DNA of 34,943 nucleotides from Rhodobacter sp. (lineage in GTDB: Bacteria > Pseudomonadota > Alphaproteobacteria > Rhodobacterales > Rhodobacteraceae), in the NCBI GenBank assembly GCA_013824055.1, contig PNNE01000230.1, positions 1 through 34,943 of the forward strand. Direction: 5' to 3'. Positions 25,519-33,079 of this stretch are shown one piece after another. The notes under the pieces were generated by a model. It ran no database searches. It saw only the letters and a program-made list of their open reading frames with translations, and was not told the DNA's origin. Position 1 is the first letter of the stretch. Each line of letters starts with the position of its first letter. Both the position numbers and the translations under genes were made by a program.

Positions 25519-25878
25519 ATGACCCCCGCTTCCAACCTTGCTTGCGATGCTGCCCGCCGCAGCGGCTGGCCGGACTTTGGCAGACTGCGGGCCGAAGCCA
25601 GCCCACCCGTCGTCAGCCCGGTTCCCCCGCACCCCCGGCAGGCGCGGCTGCTTCGACTGGCGGGACGCCTGCACCGCCTGCTGGCCTGGTTGACGCGGCC
25701 CTTGCCAAAGACCAGCGGTGGAAACGCCGTCGATGCGGCCACCCGGCTTGAGATCCTGACCCGTGGCGGCTTCCCGCGCCAGGCGGACACTCAGACAAGC
25801 GCCAGGGCGATGACCAGGACCAATGCGGCAAAGAGCGTGAGATCGACGGCCGTGGGCACCAGCATGGTGCGCCCATGA
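25519..25878 (+). CDS. Small hypothetical protein
   Basis: 119 residues if it starts at ATG 25519 (GGAG seven bases upstream). It is divergent from the HxlR-type regulator by 153 bases. Residues 1-80 have normal codon bias and a basic Arg/Leu-rich helix (RQARLLRLAGRLHRLLAWL). The last 30 residues (Thr/Ser/Arg-rich) have rarer codons and overlap, on the other strand, a small membrane-protein ORF, so the true end may be different. No family is recognised. It may be a real small gene controlled by the regulator, or a decayed one. Confidence 0.4.
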   Translation: MTPASNLACDAARRSGWPDFGRLRAEASPPVVSPVPPHPRQARLLRLAGRLHRLLAWLTRPLPKTSGGNAVDAATRLEILTRGGFPRQADTQTSARAMTRTNAAKSVRSTAVGTSMVRP

Positions 25879-25937
25879 GCGCGGTCTTTGTGCAGCATCT
25901 CGGCCTGAGTGCGAAGCGGGGGGAAGCGGTGCGACAT
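25791..25937 (-). CDS. Possible 48-residue single-span membrane protein
   Basis: A frame on the minus strand from ATG 25937 to TGA 25791-25793. It has a basic/polar N-terminal half and one clear hydrophobic helix at the C-terminus (VDLTLFAALVLVIALALV). AAGG lies about nine bases before the ATG. A helix this clean is not expected by chance in a shadow frame, which favours a real small protein. It overlaps the 3' end of the plus-strand ORF 25519-25878, so at least one of the two is probably wrong over the shared part. Confidence 0.45.
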   Translation of the reverse strand: MSHRFPPLRTQAEMLHKDRAHGRTMLVPTAVDLTLFAALVLVIALALV

Positions 25938-25995
25938 GAGCGAAGCCTTCTGGCTGGGGTGTGACCAGACTGGCGTGGAAGTCAGAACAAAAGGT

Positions 25996-26022
25996 GAAGG
26001 CCCGGGGGGTGCCCGGGCCTTC
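25996..26022 (-). terminator. Rho-independent terminator of acnA
   Basis: A perfect 11-base-pair stem (GAAGGCCCGGG / CCCGGGCCTTC) with a five-base loop, 24 bases after the acnA stop. Read on the minus strand it is followed by ACCTTTTGTT, a T-rich tract. Position and structure fit an intrinsic terminator. Confidence 0.88.
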
Positions 26023-26046
26023 CTTGGAAACAGTCGGTTTCCTGAA

Positions 26047-28746
26047 TCAGGACGCTGCCAGGTTCCGCAGGACGTAGTGCAGCACGCCGCCGTTTTCGAC
26101 GTATTCGACCTCGATCTCGGTATCGATCCGGCATTTGAGCTGGATCACCTTCTCGGTCCCGTCGGCATAGCGGATCGTGCAGGGGACCGTGCTCAGCGGC
26201 TTCAGCCCGCCTTCCAGGCCGCCGATGCTTACCACCTCGTTGCCCTTCAGGCCCAGTGACTTGCGGGTGTCGCCGCCGGTGAATTCGAACGGGATGACGC
26301 CCATGCCGACAAGGTTCGACCGGTGAATCCGCTCGAAGGATTCGGCGATGACTGCCTTGACGCCCAGCAGCGCCGTGCCCTTGGCCGCCCAGTCGCGGCT
26401 GGAGCCTGCGCCGTATTCGATGCCGCCGAAGATCACCAGGGGCGTGCCTTGCGCCTGGTAGGCCATCGAGGCGTCGTAGATCGAGGTCTGCTGACCGTCC
26501 GGCCCGAGGGTATAGCCGCCCTCCACGCCGCTTCCATCAGGATTGGAAAGCATCTCGTTCTTGATGCGGATGTTGGCAAAGGTGCCACGCATCATCACCT
26601 CGTGGTTGCCGCGGCGGGCACCATACGAGTTGAACTCGGATACCGGAACTTGCCGCTCTGTCAGATACTTGCCGGCCGGAGTTGAGGCTTTGAATGAACC
26701 GGCCGGGCTGATGTGGTCGGTGGTGATCATGTCGCCCAGCAGCGCCAGCACCCGCGCGCCGGTGATGTTCCTGATGACGCCGGGCGTGGCCGACATGCCC
26801 TGGAAGTAGGGCGGGTTCTGGATGTAGGTCGAGGTCGGCGGCCAGTCGTAGGTCTCCGAATCGGTGATCTGCACGCCCTGCCATTTGGCGTCGCCCTTGA
26901 AGACATCGGCATATTTGGACTGGAAGGCCGCGCGCGTCACGACCGCATGGACGATGTCGGCGATTTCCTTGTTCGTGGGCCAGATGTCCTTGAGGTAGAC
27001 CGGGCCGTTGGTGCCCATGCCCAGCGGCTCGGTGGTCAGGTCGATGTTCATGTCGCCCGCCAGCGCGTAAGCCACGACCAGCGGCGGCGAGGCCAGGTAG
27101 TTGGCGCGGACGTCCGGGGAAATCCGGCCCTCGAAGTTGCGGTTGCCCGACAGGACCGCGGCGGCGACAAGGTCGCCCTCGTTGATCGCCTTGGAAATCT
27201 CGGGCTGCAACGGACCCGAGTTGCCGATGCAGGTGGTGCAGCCATAGCCGACAAGGTTGAAGCCGATGGCGTCCAGATCCTCCTGCAGACCAGCGGCATT
27301 CAGGTACTCGCTGACGACCTGGCTTCCGGGGGCGAGCGAGGTCTTGACCCAGGGTTTGCGGTTCAGGCCAAGCGCGCGGGCCTTGCGGGCGACAAGGCCC
27401 GCACCGATCAGCACATAGGGGTTCGAGGTGTTGGTGCAGGAGGTGATCGAGGCGATCACGACCTTGCCCGAGGACAGCTTGTAGTCCTGACCCTCGACAG
27501 CGACTTCCACACCCTGCGGGCGCTTGAAGCTGGTGTCCATTTCCCTGGCGAAGCTGGATTTCGCGTCGGTCAGCGGCAGATAGTCCTGCGGGCGCTTCGG
27601 ACCAGAGATGGCGGGAACGATCTCGCCCATGTCGAGATGCAGAGTCGAGGTGTAGATCGGGGCGTAATCCGGGCCGCGCCACATGCCGTTGGCCTTGGCA
27701 TAGGCCTCGACCAGCGCGATTCGGGCCTCGTCGCGCCCGGTCATGTGCAGGTAGCGCAGGGTTTCGTCATCCACCGGGAAGAAGCCGCAGGTGGCACCGT
27801 ATTCGGGGGCCATGTTGGCAATGGTGGCGCGGTCGGCCAAGGGCAGGCGGTCAAGGCCGTCGCCGTAGAATTCGACGAACTTGTTCACCACGCCGTGCTT
27901 GCGCAGCATCTGCACGACCTTCAGCACCAGGTCGGTCGCCGTGGTGCCTTCGCGCATGGCACCGGTCAGCTTGAAGCCGACGACCTCGGGGATCAGCATC
28001 GAGACGGGCTGGCCCAGCATCGCCGCCTCGGCCTCGATCCCGCCGACGCCCCAGCCCAGCACGGCCAGGCCGTTGACCATCGTGGTGTGGCTGTCGGTAC
28101 CGACAAGGGTGTCGGGGTAGGCGACAAGGGTGCCGTCCTGGTCGGTGTCGGTCCAGACCGTCTGCGCCAGGTATTCCAGGTTCACCTGGTGGCAGATGCC
28201 GGTGCCGGGCGGCACGACGCGGAAGTTGTTGAAGGCGTTCTGCCCCCATTTCAGGAAGACGTAACGCTCCATGTTGCGCTCGTATTCGCGGTCGACGTTC
28301 ATCTGGAAGGCGCGGGGGTGGCCGAATTCGTCGATCATGACCGAGTGGTCGATGACAAGGTCGACGGGAACCAGCGGGTTGATCTTCGCGGCCGAGCCTT
28401 TCAGGCCCTTGATCCCGTCGCGCATCGCCGCAAGGTCGACCACGGCGGGGACGCCGGTGAAGTCCTGCATCAGCACGCGGGCGGGGCGATAGGCGATCTC
28501 GATCGGGTTCTGGCCGCCCTGCTTGCCCCAGGTCGAGAAGGCCTTGATGTCCTCGACAGTGACGGTCTTGCCGTCCTCGAAGCGCAGCATGTTTTCCAGC
28601 ACCACCTTCAGCGCGGCGGGGAGCCTGGAAAATTCGCCCAGGCCCGCGGCTTCGGCGGCAGGGATGGAATAGTAGTGGACCGTCTGGCCCCCTGCTGTCA
28701 GGCTCGTACGGGTCTTCGACAGGTCGTGTCCTACGGTGACGGTCAT
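26047..28746 (-). CDS. acnA: Aconitate hydratase A
   Basis: 899 residues, the standard size of AcnA/IRP-type aconitase. It isomerises citrate to isocitrate in the TCA cycle with a 4Fe-4S cluster. Cluster ligands are C437 (SCTNTSNP), C503 and C506 (GCTTCIGNSG), at the usual positions. Other family segments are VGTDSHTTMVNGL and, in the swivelling domain, SSRDWAAKG and RIHRSNLVGMG. The start at ATG 28746 has GGGAG upstream. It is monocistronic with its own terminator. The 177-base region shared with the divergent DUF1223 gene has a tandem repeated element near the acnA start (28778-28800). Confidence 0.98.
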   Translation of the reverse strand: MTVTVGHDLSKTRTSLTAGGQTVHYYSIPAAEAAGLGEFSRLPAALKVVLENMLRFEDGKTVTVEDIKAFSTWGKQGGQNPIEIAYRPARVLMQDFTGVPAVVDLAAMRDGIKGLKGSAAKINPLVPVDLVIDHSVMIDEFGHPRAFQMNVDREYERNMERYVFLKWGQNAFNNFRVVPPGTGICHQVNLEYLAQTVWTDTDQDGTLVAYPDTLVGTDSHTTMVNGLAVLGWGVGGIEAEAAMLGQPVSMLIPEVVGFKLTGAMREGTTATDLVLKVVQMLRKHGVVNKFVEFYGDGLDRLPLADRATIANMAPEYGATCGFFPVDDETLRYLHMTGRDEARIALVEAYAKANGMWRGPDYAPIYTSTLHLDMGEIVPAISGPKRPQDYLPLTDAKSSFAREMDTSFKRPQGVEVAVEGQDYKLSSGKVVIASITSCTNTSNPYVLIGAGLVARKARALGLNRKPWVKTSLAPGSQVVSEYLNAAGLQEDLDAIGFNLVGYGCTTCIGNSGPLQPEISKAINEGDLVAAAVLSGNRNFEGRISPDVRANYLASPPLVVAYALAGDMNIDLTTEPLGMGTNGPVYLKDIWPTNKEIADIVHAVVTRAAFQSKYADVFKGDAKWQGVQITDSETYDWPPTSTYIQNPPYFQGMSATPGVIRNITGARVLALLGDMITTDHISPAGSFKASTPAGKYLTERQVPVSEFNSYGARRGNHEVMMRGTFANIRIKNEMLSNPDGSGVEGGYTLGPDGQQTSIYDASMAYQAQGTPLVIFGGIEYGAGSSRDWAAKGTALLGVKAVIAESFERIHRSNLVGMGVIPFEFTGGDTRKSLGLKGNEVVSIGGLEGGLKPLSTVPCTIRYADGTEKVIQLKCRIDTEIEVEYVENGGVLHYVLRNLAAS

Positions 28747-28777
28747 CTCTGGCTCCCATGAAAGGCGGCTTCGCGCG

Positions 28778-28800
28778 GCATTGTATGCAATTGTATGCCG
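28778..28800. promoter_or_regulatory. Tandem 9-base element upstream of acnA
   Basis: ATTGTATGC occurs at 28780-28788 and again at 28790-28798, a 10-base period, so both copies lie on the same face of the helix, 34-52 bases before the acnA start codon. On the acnA strand each reads GCATACAAT, whose TACAAT could be a -10 box, so the element may be a promoter, an operator or both. It is unlike the surrounding GC-rich DNA. No regulator can be named with certainty; TTGTATxCAA-like sites are known for GntR-family proteins. Confidence 0.5.
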
Positions 28801-28923
28801 AATATCCAGCCCTGCTGTGCGCCATTCCTACAGCATGTGACAGGTCTCTCGCAAAACCTTGATTGGCTCGTGTCGTGGCAGCTTCCTATAACGGGGCGGG
28901 GATAAAGGATCAGGATAATCACC

Positions 28924-29619
28924 ATGCGACATTTCGTCAGCGCGGCTTGCGGGTTGTGGCTTGCCGCCGTGGCCCAGGCCCAGGCCGAGCCGGTGGTGGT
29001 GGTCGAGCTTTACACCTCGCAAGGCTGTTCCTCCTGCCCGCCGGCGGATGAGTTCGTGGCGATGCTGGCCGCGAATCCGCAGATTCTGCCGCTGGCGCTG
29101 CATGTCGACTATTGGGATTACATCGGCTGGGCCGACAAGTTCGCCAAGCCGAAATTCACCGACCGCCAGCGCGCCTATGCCAAGGCGGTGGGGTCGCGGA
29201 CGATCTACACACCGCAGCTGATCATCGGCGGGGCGGACCGGATCGAGGGATTCGCGCCGGAGGAAACCGCCGACCGGCTGCGCGCCCACATGGAAGCGGT
29301 GACGACAGTGCGGCTGACGGTCACGCGCCAGGGCGAGCGGCTGGTGATCCGGGCCGAGGCCGATCCGCCGCTGACCGAACCGGTCCGGGTCCAGCTGGTC
29401 CGCTACAAGCCGGAAGAGACGGTGCTGATCGAGCGCGGCGAGAACGCCGGGAAGACCGTGACCTACACCAATATCGTGACCTCATGGGAGCGGATCGGCG
29501 ACTGGTCGGGGCAGGAGCCGCTGGAGATGACGGCACCGTTCCCGGGCGACCAGCCCGGCGCGGTGATCGTGCAGCAGCACGGCCCGGCGGCGATCCTGGC
29601 GGCGGCCCGGGTCGACTGA
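28924..29619 (+). CDS. DUF1223 exported thioredoxin-fold protein
   Basis: 231 residues. A signal peptide ends near residue 21 (VAQAQA). The mature protein starts with VVVVELYTSQGCSSCPPADE, the DUF1223 signature, with a CxxC pair at C35 and C38 in a thioredoxin-like position, followed by LHVDYWDYIGW and TPQLIIGG. The family is common in proteobacteria and has no established function; a periplasmic thiol role is inferred from the fold. The ATG at 28924 has a weak AGGAT-type site upstream. It is convergent with the acyltransferase gene, ten bases apart, and divergent from acnA. Confidence 0.92.
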   Translation: MRHFVSAACGLWLAAVAQAQAEPVVVVELYTSQGCSSCPPADEFVAMLAANPQILPLALHVDYWDYIGWADKFAKPKFTDRQRAYAKAVGSRTIYTPQLIIGGADRIEGFAPEETADRLRAHMEAVTTVRLTVTRQGERLVIRAEADPPLTEPVRVQLVRYKPEETVLIERGENAGKTVTYTNIVTSWERIGDWSGQEPLEMTAPFPGDQPGAVIVQQHGPAAILAAARVD

Positions 29620-29629
29620 CGGCGCGGCG

Positions 29630-30436
29630 TCAGCGGCGCGGCACCTTCCAGCGGCGGTGGATCCAGAACCATTGGTCCAGATGTTGGCGCACCAGCGCCT
29701 CCAGGCTGTCGTTCAGCCCTTGCGTCATCGCCTCGGGCGTGCCGGCGGGAATCGGCGGCTCGACAATGATGTCGAAGGAAAGCCCGTCCGCCCGGCGCAC
29801 GGCATAGGTCGGGATCAGCAGAGCATCGTATTTCAGCGCAAGTTCGGCGGCGGAAAGCGCGGTCAGCGCCGGACGGCCGAAGAAGGTCAGCTCTTCGCCG
29901 TGCCCCATGTGCTGGTCGACCAGCATCCCCAGCATCCCGCCCGACCGGAGGTGGCGCACCATCTCGGCCAGCCCGGCCCGCCCGCGCGGGAACAGCGGCC
30001 TGCCGATCCCCGAGATCGCCTTGACGTAGTGTTCGTTGAAATGGCGGTTGGCCATCGGCATGTAAAGCGCGCCAACCCGATAGCCGCGCGCGATCAGCGC
30101 CGCACGGCTGGCGTCGTAATTGCCGAAATGGCCGGTGACCAGGATCACCGGGCGCCTTGTGCGGTGTGCCTCCTCCAGTGCCGCGACGCCGCCGCCGGAC
30201 AGCGGCAGGCCCACGGCGCGGGCGATGAACTCGGGGCCGGAATAGATCTCGATCAGGGTGCGGCCGACATTGTCGGGCACGGCGCGGGAAATGCGGGCGA
30301 CCTCTTCTGCGGGAAGGTCGGGCAGGACAAGCGCAAGGTTCTGCCGCACCCGCTTGCGATAGCCCGCGACCGGCGCGATCACCTGGGCCAGGACCCAGCC
30401 GCACAGCGGAACCCGCCAGCGATAGGGCAGGCGCAA
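29630..30436 (-). CDS. LpxL/HtrB-family acyltransferase, 5' end disturbed
   Basis: 268 residues if read from TTG 30436. The HX4D catalytic motif is GHFGNYD (H103, D108), followed by MPMANRHFNEHY and MLVDQH, as in lipid A late acyltransferases, which move an acyl chain from acyl-ACP to the lipid A precursor at the inner membrane. The frame stays open upstream to the transporter stop and encodes 26 plausible residues (including LRHWLQDRLLRGLIWLL) that look like the family's N-terminal membrane segment, but no ATG or GTG is in frame. The ATG at 30510 is out by one base; adding one base near 30507 would give a start MARLTAVPLRHW. So the gene probably runs to 30510 with a one-base deletion or sequencing error. 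It directly follows the EamA gene. Confidence 0.85.
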   Translation of the reverse strand: MRLPYRWRVPLCGWVLAQVIAPVAGYRKRVRQNLALVLPDLPAEEVARISRAVPDNVGRTLIEIYSGPEFIARAVGLPLSGGGVAALEEAHRTRRPVILVTGHFGNYDASRAALIARGYRVGALYMPMANRHFNEHYVKAISGIGRPLFPRGRAGLAEMVRHLRSGGMLGMLVDQHMGHGEELTFFGRPALTALSAAELALKYDALLIPTYAVRRADGLSFDIIVEPPIPAGTPEAMTQGLNDSLEALVRQHLDQWFWIHRRWKVPRR

Positions 30437-30514
30437 CAGCAGCCAGATCAGGCCGCGCAGCAGGCGGTCCTGCAGCCAGTGACGGAGGGGAACGGCGGTG
30501 AGGCGGCCATGATC

Positions 30515-31390
30515 TCAAGCAGGGCGGGCGGCCCGGGTTTCGCGGTGCCAGACATAAAGACCCGCGCCCACGATCACAAGCGCTCCGATGACCGTCCAGC
30601 GGTCAGGCCAGTCGTCGTACAGCACCACCCCCCAGATCGTCGCGAAGACAATGCCCAGATAGGCAAAGGGCGCCACCACCGAGGCCTCGGTGATGGAAAA
30701 GCTGCGGATGATGCACAGCTGGGCCCCGGTGCCAAGGCAGGCGATCAGTCCGAACTGCCACAGATCCGCGGGAGCGATCGGCTTCCAGACGAAGGGCAGG
30801 GCGGCCCCCGCCACGATGGTGCCGAACAGGGCGGCATAGACCATCGAGGCCCAGACGCTTTCCTGCGCGCCGATCTTGCGGGTCAGCAGGGCGCTGATGG
30901 CGTAGGAAATCGCGCAGAGCAGCGGCAGGATCGCCCACCAGGTGAAGACGCCCGCGCCGGGCCGGATCACGATCAGCGCGCCGATCAGGGCGACGACGAC
31001 GCCCGCAATGCGGCGGGGGCCAAGCCTTTCGCCCAGGAAAAGTGCGGCCCCAAGGGTGATCAGGACGGGGTTGATGTCGGCGATGGCGGTCGCCTCGGCC
31101 AGACCGACGAAGGGCAGCGACAGGAAGAAGAAGGTCGTCGCCCCGAACTGCGAGGCCGAGCGCCAGACATGCAGCACCGGGAACCGCGTGCGCAGGACCG
31201 GGCCAAGGTGGTGGCGCAGGATCAGAAGGACCAGCACCAGCTGCCCCGCAAAGCGGACCCAGATCACCTGCGGCGCGGGATAGCGGGCGATCAGGCCCTT
31301 GGCGGTGGCATCCATCGCGGTGAAAAGGAAGATCGCGAGGACCATCAGTGCCACGCCGCGCGTGACGGAAGGTATGGTGGCGGCGGACAT
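30515..31390 (-). CDS. EamA/DMT-family transporter
   Basis: 291 residues with ten hydrophobic segments in two repeated halves, the drug/metabolite transporter (EamA, RhaT-like) layout. The first half ends near GALIVIRPGAG and the second near VIGALVIVGAGLYV, the repeat hallmark. It sits in the inner membrane and probably exports a small metabolite; substrate unknown. Its stop is five bases downstream of the expected ATG of the acyltransferase (30510) on the transcript scale, so the two are likely in one operon. The start ATG 31390 follows the repeat-rich gap. Confidence 0.92.
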   Translation of the reverse strand: MSAATIPSVTRGVALMVLAIFLFTAMDATAKGLIARYPAPQVIWVRFAGQLVLVLLILRHHLGPVLRTRFPVLHVWRSASQFGATTFFFLSLPFVGLAEATAIADINPVLITLGAALFLGERLGPRRIAGVVVALIGALIVIRPGAGVFTWWAILPLLCAISYAISALLTRKIGAQESVWASMVYAALFGTIVAGAALPFVWKPIAPADLWQFGLIACLGTGAQLCIIRSFSITEASVVAPFAYLGIVFATIWGVVLYDDWPDRWTVIGALVIVGAGLYVWHRETRAARPA

Positions 31391-31480
31391 GGCCTGATTC
31401 TAGGTGGCGGGGCGCGGGGCTGCAAGGGCGGGCTGTCCCGCGGTCGACGGATGCCGGGGGCTTCGGGGCGCGCGGCGACT

Positions 31481-31501
31481 GCCACCCGCCACCCGCCACC
31501 C
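31481..31501. repeat. 7-base tandem repeat, three copies
   Basis: Three perfect copies of GCCACCC in a row, then GCCCC as a decayed fourth. Located in the gap before the EamA gene. Confidence 0.85.
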
Positions 31502-31590
31502 GCCCCAGGTCGCCCCACCCCCGGTCGTCCCGGGTCGCCCGCGTGCCGACCCGACCGGCAGGATCACCAGGGATCGCCGTTCAGGCCAGG

Positions 31591-31659
31591 CCGGACCCTG
31601 CCACCGGACCTTGCGACCTGACCCTGCGACCGGACCCTGCCACCTGACCCTGCCACCGG
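31591..31659. repeat. 13-base minisatellite, about five copies
   Basis: Five successive 13-base units of the form CC[G/T]GACC[C/T]TGC[C/G]A, followed by a partial CCGG. The unit is not a multiple of three and lies between genes, so it is noncoding. Alternation of CCGG and CCTG units suggests growth by slippage or unequal exchange. Confidence 0.88.
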
Positions 31660-31738
31660 CGTTCGGGAAAGGGGCATCGGCCCAGGGTCCCCGCGTGCCG
31701 TGCCGAAATCCTGCGCCCTGGAAACCGGCGAGCCGACC

Positions 31739-32813
31739 TCAGTCCTCCTCCTCCTGGATCAGGGTGATCTCGCCGCTGGCTTCAAGCGTGCGGATTGCGC
31801 CGATGATCGCGTTCATCGCCTCTTCCGCGTCCCTGTCCTTGATGCGGCCCCGTGCGCATCTCTTCGCGCAGACCCTGGGCCAGGCGCTGCGAGATGTTGG
31901 ACAGGATGAACTCGGCCGCGTCTGCCAGGCCCGGCTTGCCCATCGCGGCGGCCAGCGCGGTCACGAGCTGCGGCTGTTCCACCAGGCGGGTGATCTTCGG
32001 CGTGTCGCGCGGGTTCAGGCGGGACGGGATGTGGACGAAGGTGAAGATCGCCTTGCGCACCTCGGCCGCGAAGGCGGCATCCTCGGCCTCAAGCCCCTGC
32101 AGCACGTCGTCGCGCGTCAGCGTGGCCGAGATGTTCAGGATCGCGCCCACCCGTTCCACCGGACCCTGGTCGAAGGCCTTGGGCGGCTGGTTGTCAAGCT
32201 CGGCCAGCAGGGCCGCACCGATCCGGCGGACGGTCTCGGGGTCGACATTGCCGGTCATCGACACGGCATAGGCCACCCGCCGCGCGCGTTCGCCGGGCAG
32301 CTTGCCCAGGATTTCGGCCGCCTTGGCGACGGGCAGCTTCGACAGCATCACTGCCCCGACCTCGACCGCTTCGTTCAGCAGGATCGGCATCAGACGGTCG
32401 AGCGGAAGTGACGTGATCCGCTCCCACGGGTCGATCTTGGACGAGGTCGAGGACATGCGCCGCAGCCGCTGCGCCGCGGATTGCGAGATGTGGCCGTCCA
32501 TCATCGCCAGCGCCCCCTCGATCCCGCCGGGGAAGGCAAGGCCGACGGATTCAAGTTCCGCCAGGAATTCCGCCACCACCTCGTCCAGCGTGGTGCGGTC
32601 CACCAGCCGCATCTGGCCCATCTGCTCGGCCAATGCGGCCTGCATGTGTTCGGGCAGGGACGACAGCGGCAGCGAGGTGCCCTGGGTCAGCAGATACCGG
32701 ACGATGACCGCCGCCTTCTGCCCCGAGGTCAGAACCCGCTTCGGCAGGGGGGGGATCGTCGTGATCCGACGCTCCGGGGTGATCCGGGCCAGGGGCACCA
32801 TGTCTTGCGGCAT
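31739..32813 (-). CDS. fliG: Flagellar motor switch protein FliG, frameshifted near the C-terminus
   Basis: As sequenced, the frame from ATG 32813 (GAGGA upstream) stops at 31782 and gives 343 residues with a foreign tail after REEMRTG. Removing one base from the C run at 31848-31851 restores a FliG-like end, RIKDRDAEEAMNAI and then LEASGEITLIQEEED, stopping at 31739 (357 residues). FliG sits on the cytoplasmic face of the MS ring and transmits torque from the stator. The middle domain is clear (DPWERITSLPLDRL, VMLSKLPVAKAAEILGKLPGERARRV). In the torque helix, the acidic pair of E. coli (D288, D289) aligns with EE of REEM. It is an orphan here: no other flagellar gene is in the window. Whether the shift is real or a sequencing error cannot be decided. 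Confidence 0.85.
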
Positions 32814-32895
32814 CAGGTCCTCATCGATTCGACAAGGTCAGCCTAGACGCCCCTGGGTTAACGGCTGCTTGATGCCGGCCGGGTCCGGTGCCGGA

Positions 32896-33060
32896 TCAGC
32901 TGGACGGGGTATCGACGCAAGCGCCCTTCGCGGCATCCCAGGTCGTTCCGGCCATGCAGCTGGCGGCGGTCTGTTCCGGCTGCTTGCCCGCGCACTGGGC
33001 GAAGGCAAAGCCGGGCAGAAGGGCAATCGTCAGGGCAGCGAGGGTGGTTGCAGTCTTCAT
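32896..33060 (-). CDS. Small exported Cys-motif protein
   Basis: 54 residues from ATG 33060, with AGGAGG seven bases upstream, a strong ribosome site. Signal peptide to about residue 21 (LLPGFAFA), then a 33-residue mature peptide with three Cys. It contains CMAGTTWDAAKGACV, a C-x2-G-x2-WD-x3-G-x-C pattern that also occurs in the next gene upstream. It lies 19 bases after that gene, so they are co-transcribed. No function known. Confidence 0.8.
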   Translation of the reverse strand: MKTATTLAALTIALLPGFAFAQCAGKQPEQTAASCMAGTTWDAAKGACVDTPSS

Positions 33061-33079
33061 CGGTCGTCCTCCTTCTGGG

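Larger units (their letters stand above)
31391..31738. other. 348-base repeat-rich gap between EamA gene and fliG
   Basis: No convincing gene. It holds a 7-base tandem repeat (31481-31501), a run of C-rich sequence with repeated GTCGCCC/GTCGTCCC motifs (about 31500-31560), and a 13-base minisatellite (31591-31659). It should contain the fliG 3' end and the EamA promoter. The repeats are not in a coding frame. Confidence 0.7.

Noticed and set aside
26713..28761. 682-residue plus-strand ORF
   Set aside because: Antisense shadow of acnA, whose cluster ligands are intact on the other strand.
28828..29289. 153-residue minus-strand ORF
   Set aside because: Antisense to the DUF1223 gene and its promoter; no resemblance to a family.
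29463..30518. 351-residue minus-strand ORF overlapping the acyltransferase
   Set aside because: Different frame, Arg/Pro/Ala-rich, no motif; the neighbouring frame has HX4D.
31481..31659. CRISPR array
   Set aside because: Repeats are 7 and 13 bases, directly adjacent without spacers, and there are no cas genes.
31404..32411. 335-residue plus-strand ORF across the repeat gap
   Set aside because: Runs through the tandem repeats and antisense to fliG; composition is not protein-like.
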